DNA from: Chrysophaeum taylorii
Lineage: Eukaryota > Sar > Pelagophyceae > Pelagomonadales > Pelagomonadaceae
Assembly (NCBI GenBank): GCA_029834535.1
Contig: JAQMWT010000533.1
Location: forward strand, 124,001-188,000
Reading direction: 5' to 3'
DNA length: 64,000 bases
Shown here: positions 10,392-19,649 of the stretch, one piece after another
Layout of the letters: each line of letters starts with the position of its first letter
Numbering within the stretch: the first letter of the stretch is position 1
Translations under genes and position numbers: made by a program
Notes under the pieces: model-generated
Database searches by the model: none
Told to the model about the DNA's origin: nothing
The model's input: only the letters and a program-made list of their open reading frames with translations

Positions 10392-11899
10392 TTGCAAGCC
10401 ATCGCTAACGAATACAGCTCTCTTGGTCAGCTTGGTTGCTGGGATGTTGTGCGCCTTCCTTCGACGTTTTCTGGCAACATTTGTACTCTCAAGTGGATCC
10501 TCCGCAAGAAGCATGACTCTGGCCGCTTCAAATCGTACAAGGCTCGCCTCGTTGTCCGCGGTTACACGCAGGTTCACGGCATTGATTATCATGACACCTA
10601 CTCACCGGTTGCCAACATCGTCACCGGTTGCCAACATCGTCACGATCCGTTTCTTTCTAACCTTTGTCGCTGTTCATGACTGGGATTTGCACAAGTTGGA
10701 TGTCAGCTCCGCCTTTATTCAAGCTCCCACAACCCACCAATGGTTCCAAAATCGTTTACAAGCTCCGTCGCTCTTGGTATGGTTGCAAACAAGCTTGTCG
10801 TAATTAGTGGCTTTATTTGGCACGCTTTCTCGTCAATGACTGTGGCTTCGTCCGCGGATCTGGTGACACTTGCCATTACAAGCTCGTGCTCAATTCTACC
10901 GTCCTTCTACGTCTCGTTCTGGTCGTTGATGATCTTCTTGTGGCGCACCCTCGTCATTGCATTGGCCATTACCAAGCCTTTTTCCTCCGTTTCCGCGCTT
11001 TCACTGACGTCAATGATCTTGATCTCACCTCTTACGTTGGTCTTTGCATCACGCGTGCTCGCCCTCGGAGAACCCTCACTCTTGACCAATCCCATGCTAT
11101 CCGTGAAATCCTTACCGAACATCGCTTCATCAACAGTAAACCCGAACTCACTCCCGCTCCCAAAGGTCTTCATCTTTCTGCGGCTGATTGTCCGGCTCCT
11201 GGTTCTCCAGATCACATCTTCATGGCACGCATCCCTTTTCGCCGTATTGTTGGCTGTGTCCTCTTCATCTCCATCATGACTCGTCCTGATATCACTTGGT
11301 CCGTCAATCAGTGTGCGCGTTTTTCACACAATCCTGGTAAACCCCACTGGCACGCTTGGCACGCTTTATCTCCCACTCTACGTTGTCTCAATGGCTCTCA
11401 CGATCTTGCCCTTGTTCTTGGTCGCGATTCTACCCTTCGTCTCTGTGGTTATTCCGACTCCAGCTGGGCCGACGACCCTGATGACCGCCACTCCACAGCT
11501 GTTTCTTTGTTTTCTCTGCTGGCTCTATGATCGCCTACTGCTCCCGCTCGCAGTACTTACTTGCTCGCTCTTCTTTTGAAGCTGAATTGCTCGCTCTTTA
11601 CGCCGCTACTGCTGAGCTCTCTTGGTTTCTCAAACTTTTGTGATGACTTTGATCTCCCTCGTCACACCGTCCCAATGTATGATGATAATAGCACCACCGT
11701 CACCCAAGTCCGTCTCCAATGTCTCACACGGCGCACCCGCCATATTGACATTCGCTTTTACAGTACCGCCGAATATCATCGCAACCACATCATTGATCTC
11801 AAACACATACCCCGCCTTCACAATCTTAGCGACATATCCACCCGCAGTACGGAAGCTCCTTCCTTCCTCCGGCTTCGCGCTCTTTACCTCACTTCGTGA
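10392..11899 (+). pseudogene. Copia-1 reverse transcriptase and RNase H, frame-broken
   Basis: Spread over at least three frames. 10392-10679 has the copia RT entry (GCWDVV, LKWILRKK, YKARLVVRGYTQ, GIDYHDTYSPVA). A 19-bp tandem duplication at about 10602-10640 follows this motif and shifts the frame. 10817-11530 continues with FVRGSGDTCHYKLV, then VVDDLLVAHP (catalytic Asp pair at 10927-10932; Val replaces the usual Tyr of YVDD), TRPDITWSVNQ and the start of RNase H (CGYSDSSWADDPDDRHST). 11561-11899 carries the RNase H end (YDDNSTTV, RRTRHIDIRFY, LHNLSDISTR). No full-length enzyme can be made from this copy as read. Confidence 0.88.
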
Positions 11900-11949
11900 T
11901 CTTCGCCCTGATCTCTGCTGTTTTCTTGCCACAATGCCTCTGTGACGTC

Positions 11950-12072
11950 TTCCTTCAAGCTTCTCCTCTGTGAGGATCTCACTTACCCCTTTTTTCCTTT
12001 TCTTTCTTTTTCCAGCACCTGTGTGAGGACCTCACTTACCCCTTTTTCCTTTTCTTTCTTTTCCAGCACCTG
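11950..12072 (+). repeat. 57-bp tandem repeat at Copia-1 3' end
   Basis: Two to three copies of a unit starting TGTGAGGATCTCACTTACCCC, followed by a T/C-rich run and CCAGCACC. Its head resembles the LTR head (TGTGAGGAAGCTATGACAC). The units therefore look like decayed LTR-start copies joined to a pyrimidine tract. Confidence 0.8.
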
Positions 12073-12147
12073 TGTGAGGAAGCTATGACACTTACCCCTG
12101 CACCACGTCCCCATTATAGTTCTCACATCTCCATTTCAGTTCTCACA
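12073..12147 (+). repeat. Copia-1 3' LTR (75 bp)
   Basis: Exact copy of 7259-7333, followed by the target duplication GACCC at 12148-12152 and then the remaining right flank of the split MITE-like element. Confidence 0.92.
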
Positions 12148-12298
12148 GACCCCTGTTAGCACGCACGAAGAGTGTACATAGTGAGCTGACGTGGCGGTAC
12201 GAAACCTAAACCTCCTAAATTTGCGTGTTGTTTTTTGCCGGAAAAAAAAAAAAACAGAGTAAAGACTAGATTAATAAGAACTAGACAAGTGCAGGCCA

Positions 12299-12604
12299 GT
12301 AAGTTCACCTAGTCCCAATCTCTAACTCCAGTAAGTTCACCTGGTCCCAGTAAGTTTCATATAAGTTCACCTGGTCAGTAAGTTCACCTAGCTCACACCA
12401 ACTCCTTTGAGCTCGTCGCTCTCGCCTCCGCCAATCTAAGCTGCTTTGATCCGCACGCGCCGCCAACCTTTGAGTTTACTCTAAAAACCCTTTACTGTAA
12501 AAACCCCAGTATGTTCACCTGGTCCCAGTTTCACCTGGTCACTCAGTTCACCTAGTCCCAATCTCAAACCCCAGTAAGTTCACGTGGTCCCAGTAAGTTC
12601 ACCT
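12299..12604 (+). repeat. degenerate minisatellite, unit AGTAAGTTCACCTGGTCCC
   Basis: At least eight scattered units of CAGTAAGTTCACCT(A/G)GTCC or truncated forms, interrupted at about 12400-12500 by a unique block. That block contains CCTTTGAGTTTACTC, which recurs near 51988-52002. Confidence 0.85.
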
Positions 12605-12634
12605 ATAGTGCGCGTGTAGACGCCGGGAGGGGGC

Positions 12635-13197
12635 TTATCGGTATTGCGCAGCACGTGTGGGGTAGGGTGGAGTCATCGACCCAGATGAGTATATCCTCGG
12701 GGATGCCGATCGACAGAGAGCAACGTAGAGCTGGACGTGGCAGAAGACGGGCTTGGGAAAGAGGACGCCGACCTCGCGGGGCGTCTGGCCCTGGCTCTTG
12801 GTGATCGTTTGGCGTCGGCGGGCCTTAAGGGATACAGGTTGGAGGAGCCTCGGTGACAATGACACGATCGATCATGTATCTGGTACCGTTGCAGTGGCCG
12901 TGCGACGGGTCGAGGTTTCGAAGACCTTAAGCTCGCGATCAAAGTCAGCATGCCGTTGGTTGTCAGGGAGTTGAAAACTCGACTGTAAAGAGCGAGGCGT
13001 CGTCTTCCGATCCAACCTAGTCGGCCGAAAAGAACTCCGACGCCTCGTCTCCGGGAAAAAAAGGCCGCGGTCATGCGCGCGGCGTTGTCAGCATCGACAA
13101 CATCGTTTCGACGGGGCGTGAGAATGGCGCGCTGAAAGAGCCGCCGCGGGTCGTGGAAATAGTCTGCGAGGTCGCCGTAGACGGCTTGGAGGATCAC
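12635..13197 (-). pseudogene. Helitron/PIF1-type helicase fragment, frameshifted
   Basis: Reading from 13197 down, one frame gives VYGDLADYFHDPRRLFQRAILTPRRNDVVDADNAARM, matching the block before the C-terminal motifs of Helitron helicases (RAILTP-x-N-x-x-V-x-x-x-N). Another frame (12635-12865) gives TITKSQGQTPREVGVLFPKP followed by HVQLYVALCRSASP, matching SF1B motifs V and VI (I-N-K-S-Q-G-Q-T; L-Y-V-A-L-S-R). At least one frameshift lies between them. No Rep/HUH nuclease domain was found nearby, so the copy is truncated as well as broken. Confidence 0.75.
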
Positions 13198-13254
13198 TGT
13201 CTGGCTCTCGCGCCTACCTGATCCTTACTCTCGCGCCTACCTGATCCTTACCCT

Positions 13255-13366
13255 AAATCGAGGGACAGACAAACAAACAAACAAACAGACAAACATCTGT
13301 CGATTAGTAGTTAGGACAGACAAACAGACAAACAAACAAACATCTGTCGATTAGTAGTTAGGATTA
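13255..13366. repeat. direct duplication of a ~56-bp unit with CAAA runs
   Basis: (ACAA)n/ACAGACAA tracts, each followed by CATCTGTCGATTAGTAGTTAGG, occur twice in tandem (about 13264-13314 and 13315-13363). Confidence 0.8.
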
Positions 13367-13369
13367 AGA

Positions 13370-13921
13370 ACCGGCCTATTTTGTCGTCGTCGTCGTCGTC
13401 CGGGCCGAGCGTGCCGATGCCGGTGGCGGCCGACTGGACCGCGCTGAGGGCGTCAGCTTTGGCCTCGATGGCGTCCTGCAGGGCCTTGACGTGGGCCGCT
13501 CTGTCTGACACCCTTAAGCTCGGCCACGCCGAAGTAGCGGCCGAGGATGGTGGTGATCTCGCGGTAAAACCGTGATCTTTGTGATGTCGTTGCCCTTGGA
13601 CTTGAGTTTGGCGACGGCCTTGGGAGCGAGGTCGAGTGGACTGGCCTGCTGCGCGTCCTTTTTCGCCTTTCTCTCCCTTTGCTTGATGCGCGTGATTTCA
13701 GAGACCAAAGAGGCGAGTCTCGCGGCGCGATCAAGCTGGGCGATACGGTCTGGATCGTTGGCGACGCCGCAGTGCGCCTCGATAATGCCGAGGGTGTCGA
13801 GCTTGCGCGCGGCGAGCCTTTGCGTCGCCCCTTTGCCGCCGGCGTCTTTCATAATCTCGCGGCAGGTCCTGGGCCGTCGGCTTGAGCGCCTTTGGCGCTG
13901 CCGGCAGTGTGGCGATAACAT
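13370..13921 (-). pseudogene. unrecognised helical protein, frameshifted
   Basis: Three - strand frames join in order: KDAGGKGATQRLAARKLDTL...EITRIKQRERKAKKDAQQ (13514-13921), then FYREITTILGRYFGVAELKG (within 13453-13734), then DRAAHVKALQDAIEAKADALSAVQ (13311-13511). The joined product would be Lys/Glu-rich and helical, probably a coiled coil. I do not recognise the family. Its place between the 25-bp inverted repeats suggests it belongs to that element. Confidence 0.4.
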
Positions 13922-14333
13922 GGGATCCTCCCGGACAACTGTTCGATGGTCTTCTCGTCTCTAGAAGTCTCGATTAAGCAGAGTTCTTAATCAAGCCAAT
14001 AAATAATTACGTGTCGGAGGGGGCGATGTTAGACATAACCTAGAAACATTTGCACACCGTCGAATTGGATCTTCGCAGTTTTTCTGCGCGCAGAGGGGCC
14101 CAAGACGCGTCTTTTTGCGCACATAAAAACCACCTGTTGCCCACACACCCCGTCCCCTGAATTTCAGCGCGCTTAGGTGGTGGGTGGTTTTTTCTTACTA
14201 ATCTAGTCTTTACTCTACCCCTGTATAAAACCGAGAGGTACGGTATCGAATCGTGCACGATAGATAGATACAGTGCGGTTTTAGTAGTATGTCTCTCCCG
14301 GCGTAGGTTGGCACCTATTCGCCTCTCGGGCGG

Positions 14334-14589
14334 GCCGGTTGGCAGCCGGAACGTTCGCAGTGGGACGGGGTATGGCCGGGGGGCGAAGACGGAAGGTTAT
14401 CGACGAGTTGGTTGTCAGTCACATCGCGGTCTCCTCGTCGCATGGCGACAAGCTTGATGATCACTCTCCGCCGACCCACCTTTCGGCGCCCCTCGTCTAC
14501 AGGCCCGTGATTCCGGACTGGCTCCTGTCGGTCCGGCCTGGCTCCCATGCTCGGGAGAGGTCTGAAGTTAGTTAGTTAGTTAGTTAGTT
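14334..14589 (-). repeat. dispersed ~255-bp repeat, copy 1, with TTAG tail
   Basis: Inverted and roughly 90% identical to 41228-41482. Both copies end in a tetranucleotide run (TTAG here, AACT on the other strand there) and share a 76-codon frame (GARxDRQEPVRNHGPVDEG... on the - strand here) in which the differences never make a stop. A simple-repeat tail on a short repeat is typical of SINE-like elements, but I find no convincing Pol III A/B boxes. Confidence 0.8.
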
Positions 14590-14642
14590 CTCACCCGAAA
14601 GATACATACGCGAAAGGACTTAGGCAGCAATTGTAATATAGT

Positions 14643-17600
14643 ATGGGCACGGCGTGGAGCGTGCCGCTTCTGCGCGAACCGTTCTGCGAGTTCCAGAGGT
14701 TCGACATCGGCAAGGTGGCCGAGTTGGTTCGCGTGTTTAAAGAGAGCGTCTTTGAGTTCGCGGGAGGCGTCGATGCTGTGGCGGCGCTGCTGGAAGGAGA
14801 CACGAAGCGCGCAGCGCTCGTAGTGGAGACGCTAGCCGTCGTCAAGGGCACGCGCACGGTCAACGTGCTGTCCTTCATCGCGGGGCTCGTCATCATCGCC
14901 CGACCAACGGCCGAGTCGAGCCTCCGCGCCAAGGTCGATCTTCTGTTCGACGCGTTCGACATGGAAGACGCGCGAGCCATGTCGACCGCCGACCTCACCG
15001 TCATGCTGCTCAGTAGTCTGCGCGCGCTGGTCGTCATGTTGGGCAAGGGCCGGCCACCCCTGGACCAAGAGTGCGAACGGTGGGCTCACAAAGTCTACGT
15101 CCACCTTGGCAAAGACCCGCGCGCGGGCCTCTTTACCAAGGCGGATCTTTTCCGATACGTCTCGGACGACGTCGTGCGCGAGCATCGGGGGTTTTGGAGC
15201 CTCGAGCACATGATGCACCAGTTTGGCGTCCTCTCCGATGCTGAGCTGCCGCCACCGCCGCCGAAAGACCCGCTGCCGCCGTTGCCGCCGCCGGCGCTCG
15301 AAAGAGATATCGCGACGGCCTCGGCACCGGTGCCCGCAACCGAGGCATCATTAGGTATTCCCTCTCTTGATGAAGACGACGACGCCGCAAGCTACCAATC
15401 CCCGGCGCCGGCAAGCATCGTTCCCGCCGCCGATACGCCGAAGATTCTATCGACGGTGGGCGTCTGGTTTGAATCTTCGGGGGGAAGGTACCTCGCGTGC
15501 ACGTTCTCCCGCGATCGCAACGGCCTCAAAATTTGCGGCTTGGATCCGACGTCGGCGGCATACTACGAGGGCCGCTGCGACGCCTCGGAAATCGGCGCGG
15601 ACGACCAGACCGTCGTCTCCAGTCTCGCTCGCCGTCTCGGGATCGTCGAGGGTCGCATCATCGTGGTTGACAAAGCGAGGTGCAGTACGCCCGAGGAGTC
15701 GGGTCGTAGGTACGTATCGACAGTCGGCGTCGCGTTTCAGTCCGGCCACTACTTGCTTTGCAGCCTGTGGGTGACTTCTCGAGGCGGTCTCTGGATTCGA
15801 GGATTCGATCCTAAATCGGACCAGTCCTACGAGGGAGACGTGGACTATCTGGCCCCTCGCTCGACGGCGCGCGACTTGGCGCGATCCGTCGCGCCTCACC
15901 TGCGACTTGTTGGTGTCGAGGGGACCTCCACTCGGAGAATCGAATTTGACCCCTCGTACCGCGGGAGCGCGCCGATCCAAGAGGGGGAGGAGTGTATATC
16001 GCGCGACGGTGCCCACATTGCGACCATTGGCGTCGCGTTCGCCTCGGGTCGCTACTACGTGTGCTCCTTCTTTTTTGGTGCACCACCTGATCGAGGAGTC
16101 TTGCGGGTTCGGGCCTTCGACCCCGACGCTGGCGAGTCCGTCGACGGCACCTTAAAAGGCATTCGGCCGCCGCCCCAAGAGGCGCTAAGGTCGCGCGAGG
16201 CAGGGCGAGCGTTCTCAAAGCACCTGGCCTCGTCTCTGGCTATCGTTGGACAGTCTATCATTCACGACGGCAGCGCGAGGAGCCTGCCCGACGACGACGA
16301 CGACGTATTATCCGAAGAGATCGCGGCGAATCGTCGATACCTCGCGACCGCGGGCGTCCACTTCGATACGGGACAGTACTACGTCTGCACCTTTTGGCAC
16401 AACACCGGCGACAACAAACTTTTTGTTCGTGGCTTCGATCCAACAAGCAACCGCACCTGCCACGGCACGTTTGCGCACGACGAATGGGCGTCGCTCGGCT
16501 GCGGCTCGCTCGACGCGATTCCCGCGACGAAAGCGCACGACTTCTGCTCCTACCTGCTGCCGCACCTCGGACTCGCGGGCGATGCGCTCGCGCTCGATCA
16601 ATCGCGTCGACGCGGCACACCGGCGTGTCTTTCTGATCTCCGCGCGCCGCGAGCGCACGCGGCGACGATCGGTATCGCCGTCGGGACGTCGGGTCGTTAT
16701 CTCGTCGTCTCCTTCTGGGCCACAGACTCGGGTGGCCTTCGAGTGCGAGGCTTCGACCCAGATACGGACGCAATTTATCATGGGTTGTTGCTTCCCGAGG
16801 ACTGGGCGCAGCTCGGCTTGGAACCGCTCGCTTCGACGGCCTCGCGAGACGAGGCCCACGACCTCTGTCACGCGATCGCGCCCCACTTGTGGCTGACGAG
16901 TGATGGCACTATCGAGATCGACCCGACAACCAAAGTCAGCCAGTCCGACACCTCGGATGCCCATTCCCACCATATCACGACCGTCGGCGTCGCGGGACTT
17001 CACCACCTCGTGTGCTCTTTCTGGGCTCTCCCCGCGGGCGGTATCCGAATCCGCGGTTTCGACGCGAGGACCGATCGGACCTTTGCCGCTCAGTTCACCG
17101 CCGACTCCCGCTACTGGGAGCCGGTCGGCATCGCGATACCTCCGCGACCCCTCGTTCAGCTCCCGCACGACCAGGCAAAGACGTTTTGCCTCGAGCTCGC
17201 CTCGCACCTCGATATAAGCCGCGGTCGTCTCGCCCTCGACGTTCGTCGTCGCGCTAACCAATGTCTGGCTCCTGCGACGACGCCTCGAGGTTCGCCGCGC
17301 CCGTCACACGTCTCGACGGTGGGTGTCTTTCTTCGGGACAGACGCCTGTACCTGATATGCTCATTCTTCTGGCAACAGATCGAAAGCGCGTTGACCATCC
17401 GCGGTTTTGACTCCGATTCCGAGCGAGTCTACGAAGGTCTTGTCCGCGCACACGAGTGGGCGCCCCTCGGTCTTGGTGACCTCTCGGCTGTGCCGCTCGC
17501 CAAAGCTCACGATTTTTGCCACTACCTAGCTCCCCACCTCACTTTAGACGCCAGTGGCGAACGTCTCGTGCTCGCCATACAAGATCGTCCCAGTACACCA

Positions 17601-17849
17601 GGGGCGCGCCTAGGAAGACCGTCCTCGGCCAAACGCAAGGCACCACCACCACCACAACCGCGCGAGCTCGACGTTGCGCATCACGCCTCCTCGCCGCGCC
17701 CTGCCGCCTGTTTTATGGAGGAGGACGAGGAGACCTTGTTGCCGGAAGCCCCGGTTCCCGACGCCAATCTCCCGCAAGTCGCCGGCGCGGTCGCAGAAGC
17801 CAAGCCGCCAGCGCCTGAAGAATGTCATGCGCCCCGAACCTCATCCTAG
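14643..17849 (+). CDS. protein with EF-hand-like head and seven ~100-residue repeats of unknown family
   Basis: 1068 residues from an ATG. Residues 1-200 are helical (for example KVDLLFDAFDMEDARAMSTADL and AGLFTKADLFRYV) and resemble a degenerate EF-hand pair, but the Ca-binding acidic positions are mostly lost. A Pro-rich, acidic linker follows (about 201-264). Seven repeats then start near residues 265, 357, 456, 564, 670, 776 and 888. Each has the core (S/A)T(V/I)GV, then SG-x-Y-x-x-C(S/T)FW, then GGLxIRGFDP, then Y-x-G; most add EWAxLG and a later AHDFCxYLAPHL block. The C-terminal ~70 residues are low-complexity. No signal peptide or membrane segment is seen. The core looks like a beta-rich module, reminiscent of C2-like or propeller blades, but I cannot name it. 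Repeats 4, 5 and 7 are the closest to one another. Confidence 0.85.
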   Translation: MGTAWSVPLLREPFCEFQRFDIGKVAELVRVFKESVFEFAGGVDAVAALLEGDTKRAALVVETLAVVKGTRTVNVLSFIAGLVIIARPTAESSLRAKVDLLFDAFDMEDARAMSTADLTVMLLSSLRALVVMLGKGRPPLDQECERWAHKVYVHLGKDPRAGLFTKADLFRYVSDDVVREHRGFWSLEHMMHQFGVLSDAELPPPPPKDPLPPLPPPALERDIATASAPVPATEASLGIPSLDEDDDAASYQSPAPASIVPAADTPKILSTVGVWFESSGGRYLACTFSRDRNGLKICGLDPTSAAYYEGRCDASEIGADDQTVVSSLARRLGIVEGRIIVVDKARCSTPEESGRRYVSTVGVAFQSGHYLLCSLWVTSRGGLWIRGFDPKSDQSYEGDVDYLAPRSTARDLARSVAPHLRLVGVEGTSTRRIEFDPSYRGSAPIQEGEECISRDGAHIATIGVAFASGRYYVCSFFFGAPPDRGVLRVRAFDPDAGESVDGTLKGIRPPPQEALRSREAGRAFSKHLASSLAIVGQSIIHDGSARSLPDDDDDVLSEEIAANRRYLATAGVHFDTGQYYVCTFWHNTGDNKLFVRGFDPTSNRTCHGTFAHDEWASLGCGSLDAIPATKAHDFCSYLLPHLGLAGDALALDQSRRRGTPACLSDLRAPRAHAATIGIAVGTSGRYLVVSFWATDSGGLRVRGFDPDTDAIYHGLLLPEDWAQLGLEPLASTASRDEAHDLCHAIAPHLWLTSDGTIEIDPTTKVSQSDTSDAHSHHITTVGVAGLHHLVCSFWALPAGGIRIRGFDARTDRTFAAQFTADSRYWEPVGIAIPPRPLVQLPHDQAKTFCLELASHLDISRGRLALDVRRRANQCLAPATTPRGSPRPSHVSTVGVFLRDRRLYLICSFFWQQIESALTIRGFDSDSERVYEGLVRAHEWAPLGLGDLSAVPLAKAHDFCHYLAPHLTLDASGERLVLAIQDRPSTPGARLGRPSSAKRKAPPPPQPRELDVAHHASSPRPAACFMEEDEETLLPEAPVPDANLPQVAGAVAEAKPPAPEECHAPRTSS

Positions 17850-18448
17850 GTCGTCCTCTCGGGGGATAGTGTTGTCTGTCTGGAACCGCCGTTGGCAAAG
17901 TTCGTCGATGTCCACGTTAGTCCAGAACCAGGACCTAGCGGTGGTGTTAATGTTAAGAGCCGCAGAATGCAACCAAAAAAAGGGAGCAACCACGCGGGAG
18001 AAAAGCAACGGCACGGCGGGATGATCAGGGGGAGACCACCACCGCGGAAGAAGTGCTTATTAGGTTTTATTTGCTCAGCTGGGTGTGTGACGCACGTCGT
18101 ACTTGCTGCTGCACAGCCTGCCAGCCCTGCCGCTCAACCACAATATCACCCTGTCGACGTATCTGCTCCGTTCTTCTTCTTCTTCTTCTTCTTCTTCTTC
18201 AAAGCCCCTTCGAACGCCTGCCTGCGTCGTCTATTGATTACGAACAAGGCGATTCTAGTGATATGCGTTATAATTAATAAGTCGCCGTACTAGTAACTAT
18301 GGAGGAGATGCTTCGCTCGGAAAACAAACAGCTAAACAAACATGACGTTGGTGTGTGATGATGACTTTACGCGGCGATGTATATCACAAGTTTCGGTCAC
18401 AAATAATCGAGCGCGATCGCTTTGTCGAAAGCGGGGTGCCTATACTTC
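17850..18448. other. intergenic with (TTC)n tract
   Basis: Tail-to-tail spacer between the repeat protein and UXS. It contains (TTC)n at about 18173-18200. No gene was recognised. Confidence 0.5.
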
Positions 18449-19649
18449 TTATTGAGTCGAAGCGACAGGAATTGGCTTGGACGCCTGCGGCCCCGTTGGA
18501 ACTATTTCGCCGCCGTACTCATCGAGTTCCTTTTTGAAATACTCGATTGTTTTGACGAGGCCTTGTTCGACTGGCACGGCCGGCTCCCAGCCAATCTTGG
18601 TCCTCGCGACAGTGATGTCGGGCTTGCGTTTGTGGGGATCTGCGACGACGTACAGGCAGAGAGTCGGCGCGGCCCCAAAAAAAAAGCTCACCGTCGGTCG
18701 TCGCCGGAAGTGCGACAATATTCGAGTTTGAATTGACGAGGCGTTTGATCGCGGTGGCGAAATGGGCGATGGTGTACTCATCGGGGTTCCCAAGGTTGAC
18801 GGGGAGCGTGTAATTGCCGTTCATGAGACTGATGAGGCCGCCGACCAGGTCGTCGACGAACTGGAAGCTACGCGTCTGGGAGCCGTCGCCGTAGACGGTG
18901 ATGTCCTTGTCTTGCAGCGCCTGGATGATGAAGTTGGAGACGACGCGTCCGTCGTTTGGGTGCATGCGCGGCCCAAAGGTGTTGAAGATACGCGCCACAC
19001 GGACGTCGACCCCGACTTGGCGCTGGTAAGAGTACATCATGGTCTCGGCGACGCGCTTGCCCTCGTCGTAGCACGCCCTCGGGCCGATCGTGTTGACGTT
19101 TCCCCAGTACGACTCGACTTGGGGATGGATCTCGGGATCCCCGTAGATCTCTGAAGTGGAAGCGAGGAGCATGCGTGCGTTGACGCGCTTCGCGAGGCCG
19201 AGCATGTTGAGCGTGCCCTCGACGGACGTCTTTATAGTCTTTATTGGATTGTATTGGTAGTGCGGTGGGCTTGCCGGACATGCGAGGTGGTATATCTGGT
19301 CGACCTCGAGCATAATGGGATGGACGACGTCGCCGATGACGAAGTTGAAATTAGGGTGGCCCAACCAGTGCGCGACGTTTTTCTTTCGGCCCGTGAACAA
19401 ATTGTCGAGAACCGTCACCTCGTGACCCATCGTCATGAGCCGGTCGACGAGGTTTGACCCCACAAAGCCAGCGCCGCCCGTCACCAGTATTCGCAATCGC
19501 TCGTTTGGTGGCAACCGCTTGACCGGCGGGTACCGCCCCGGCTTGTTCTCATCCGTGCGCCAGAGGGCGAGCTGTTCCTGGACCGATTCCTTGACCTGCA
19601 ACGAAAAGTTACGCTCTCGAAAGGGGATTGATTCCATGTCGCACCGCAT
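18449..19649 (-). CDS. UXS1: UDP-glucuronate decarboxylase (UDP-xylose synthase), two exons
   Basis: Converts UDP-glucuronate to UDP-xylose, a donor for wall polysaccharides and glycoproteins. Exon 1 is 19649-18692 and exon 2 is 18639-18449, with a 52-nt intron at 18640-18691 (GTGAGC...GTCGCAG). Splicing turns ...[11 protein letters not shown] into ...[13 protein letters not shown] and restores the family's C-terminus ([15 protein letters not shown]). Total 382 residues. Visible: NAD-binding [24 protein letters not shown], catalytic STSEIYGDP...YDEGKR (YxxxK) and [21 protein letters not shown]. The frame is open upstream to 19742, but only from a GTG; a GTATGC...GGTGCAG pair there could be a 5' UTR intron. 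A second ATG lies at 19637. Confidence 0.95.

Larger units (their letters stand above)
7259..12147 (+). mobile_element. Copia-1: Ty1/copia LTR retrotransposon, intact ends, broken coding region
   Basis: A 4889-bp element. Both 75-bp LTRs (7259-7333, 12073-12147) read identically and run TGTGAG...CTCACA, so the termini are themselves inverted repeats. GACCC flanks both sides as a 5-bp target duplication. A primer-binding site abuts the 5' LTR, a gag zinc-knuckle remnant lies near 8.2 kb and RT-RNase H remnants at 10.4-11.9 kb, all on the + strand, the copia order. The coding region is cut into many frames. The stretch before the 3' LTR is pyrimidine-rich rather than the expected polypurine tract. 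Confidence 0.9.
12256..14216. mobile_element. ~2-kb segment with 25-bp terminal inverted repeats
   Basis: Bases 12256-12280 and 14192-14216 are inverted copies with one mismatch in 25 (core GTAAAGACTAGATTA). Inside lie a minisatellite, a broken Helitron-type helicase on the - strand and a second broken - strand frame. No clear target duplication flanks the repeats. Classical Helitrons lack TIRs, whereas Helentron/Helitron2 types have short terminal or subterminal inverted repeats, so this could be such an element or an unrelated DNA transposon carrying helicase debris. Confidence 0.55.
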
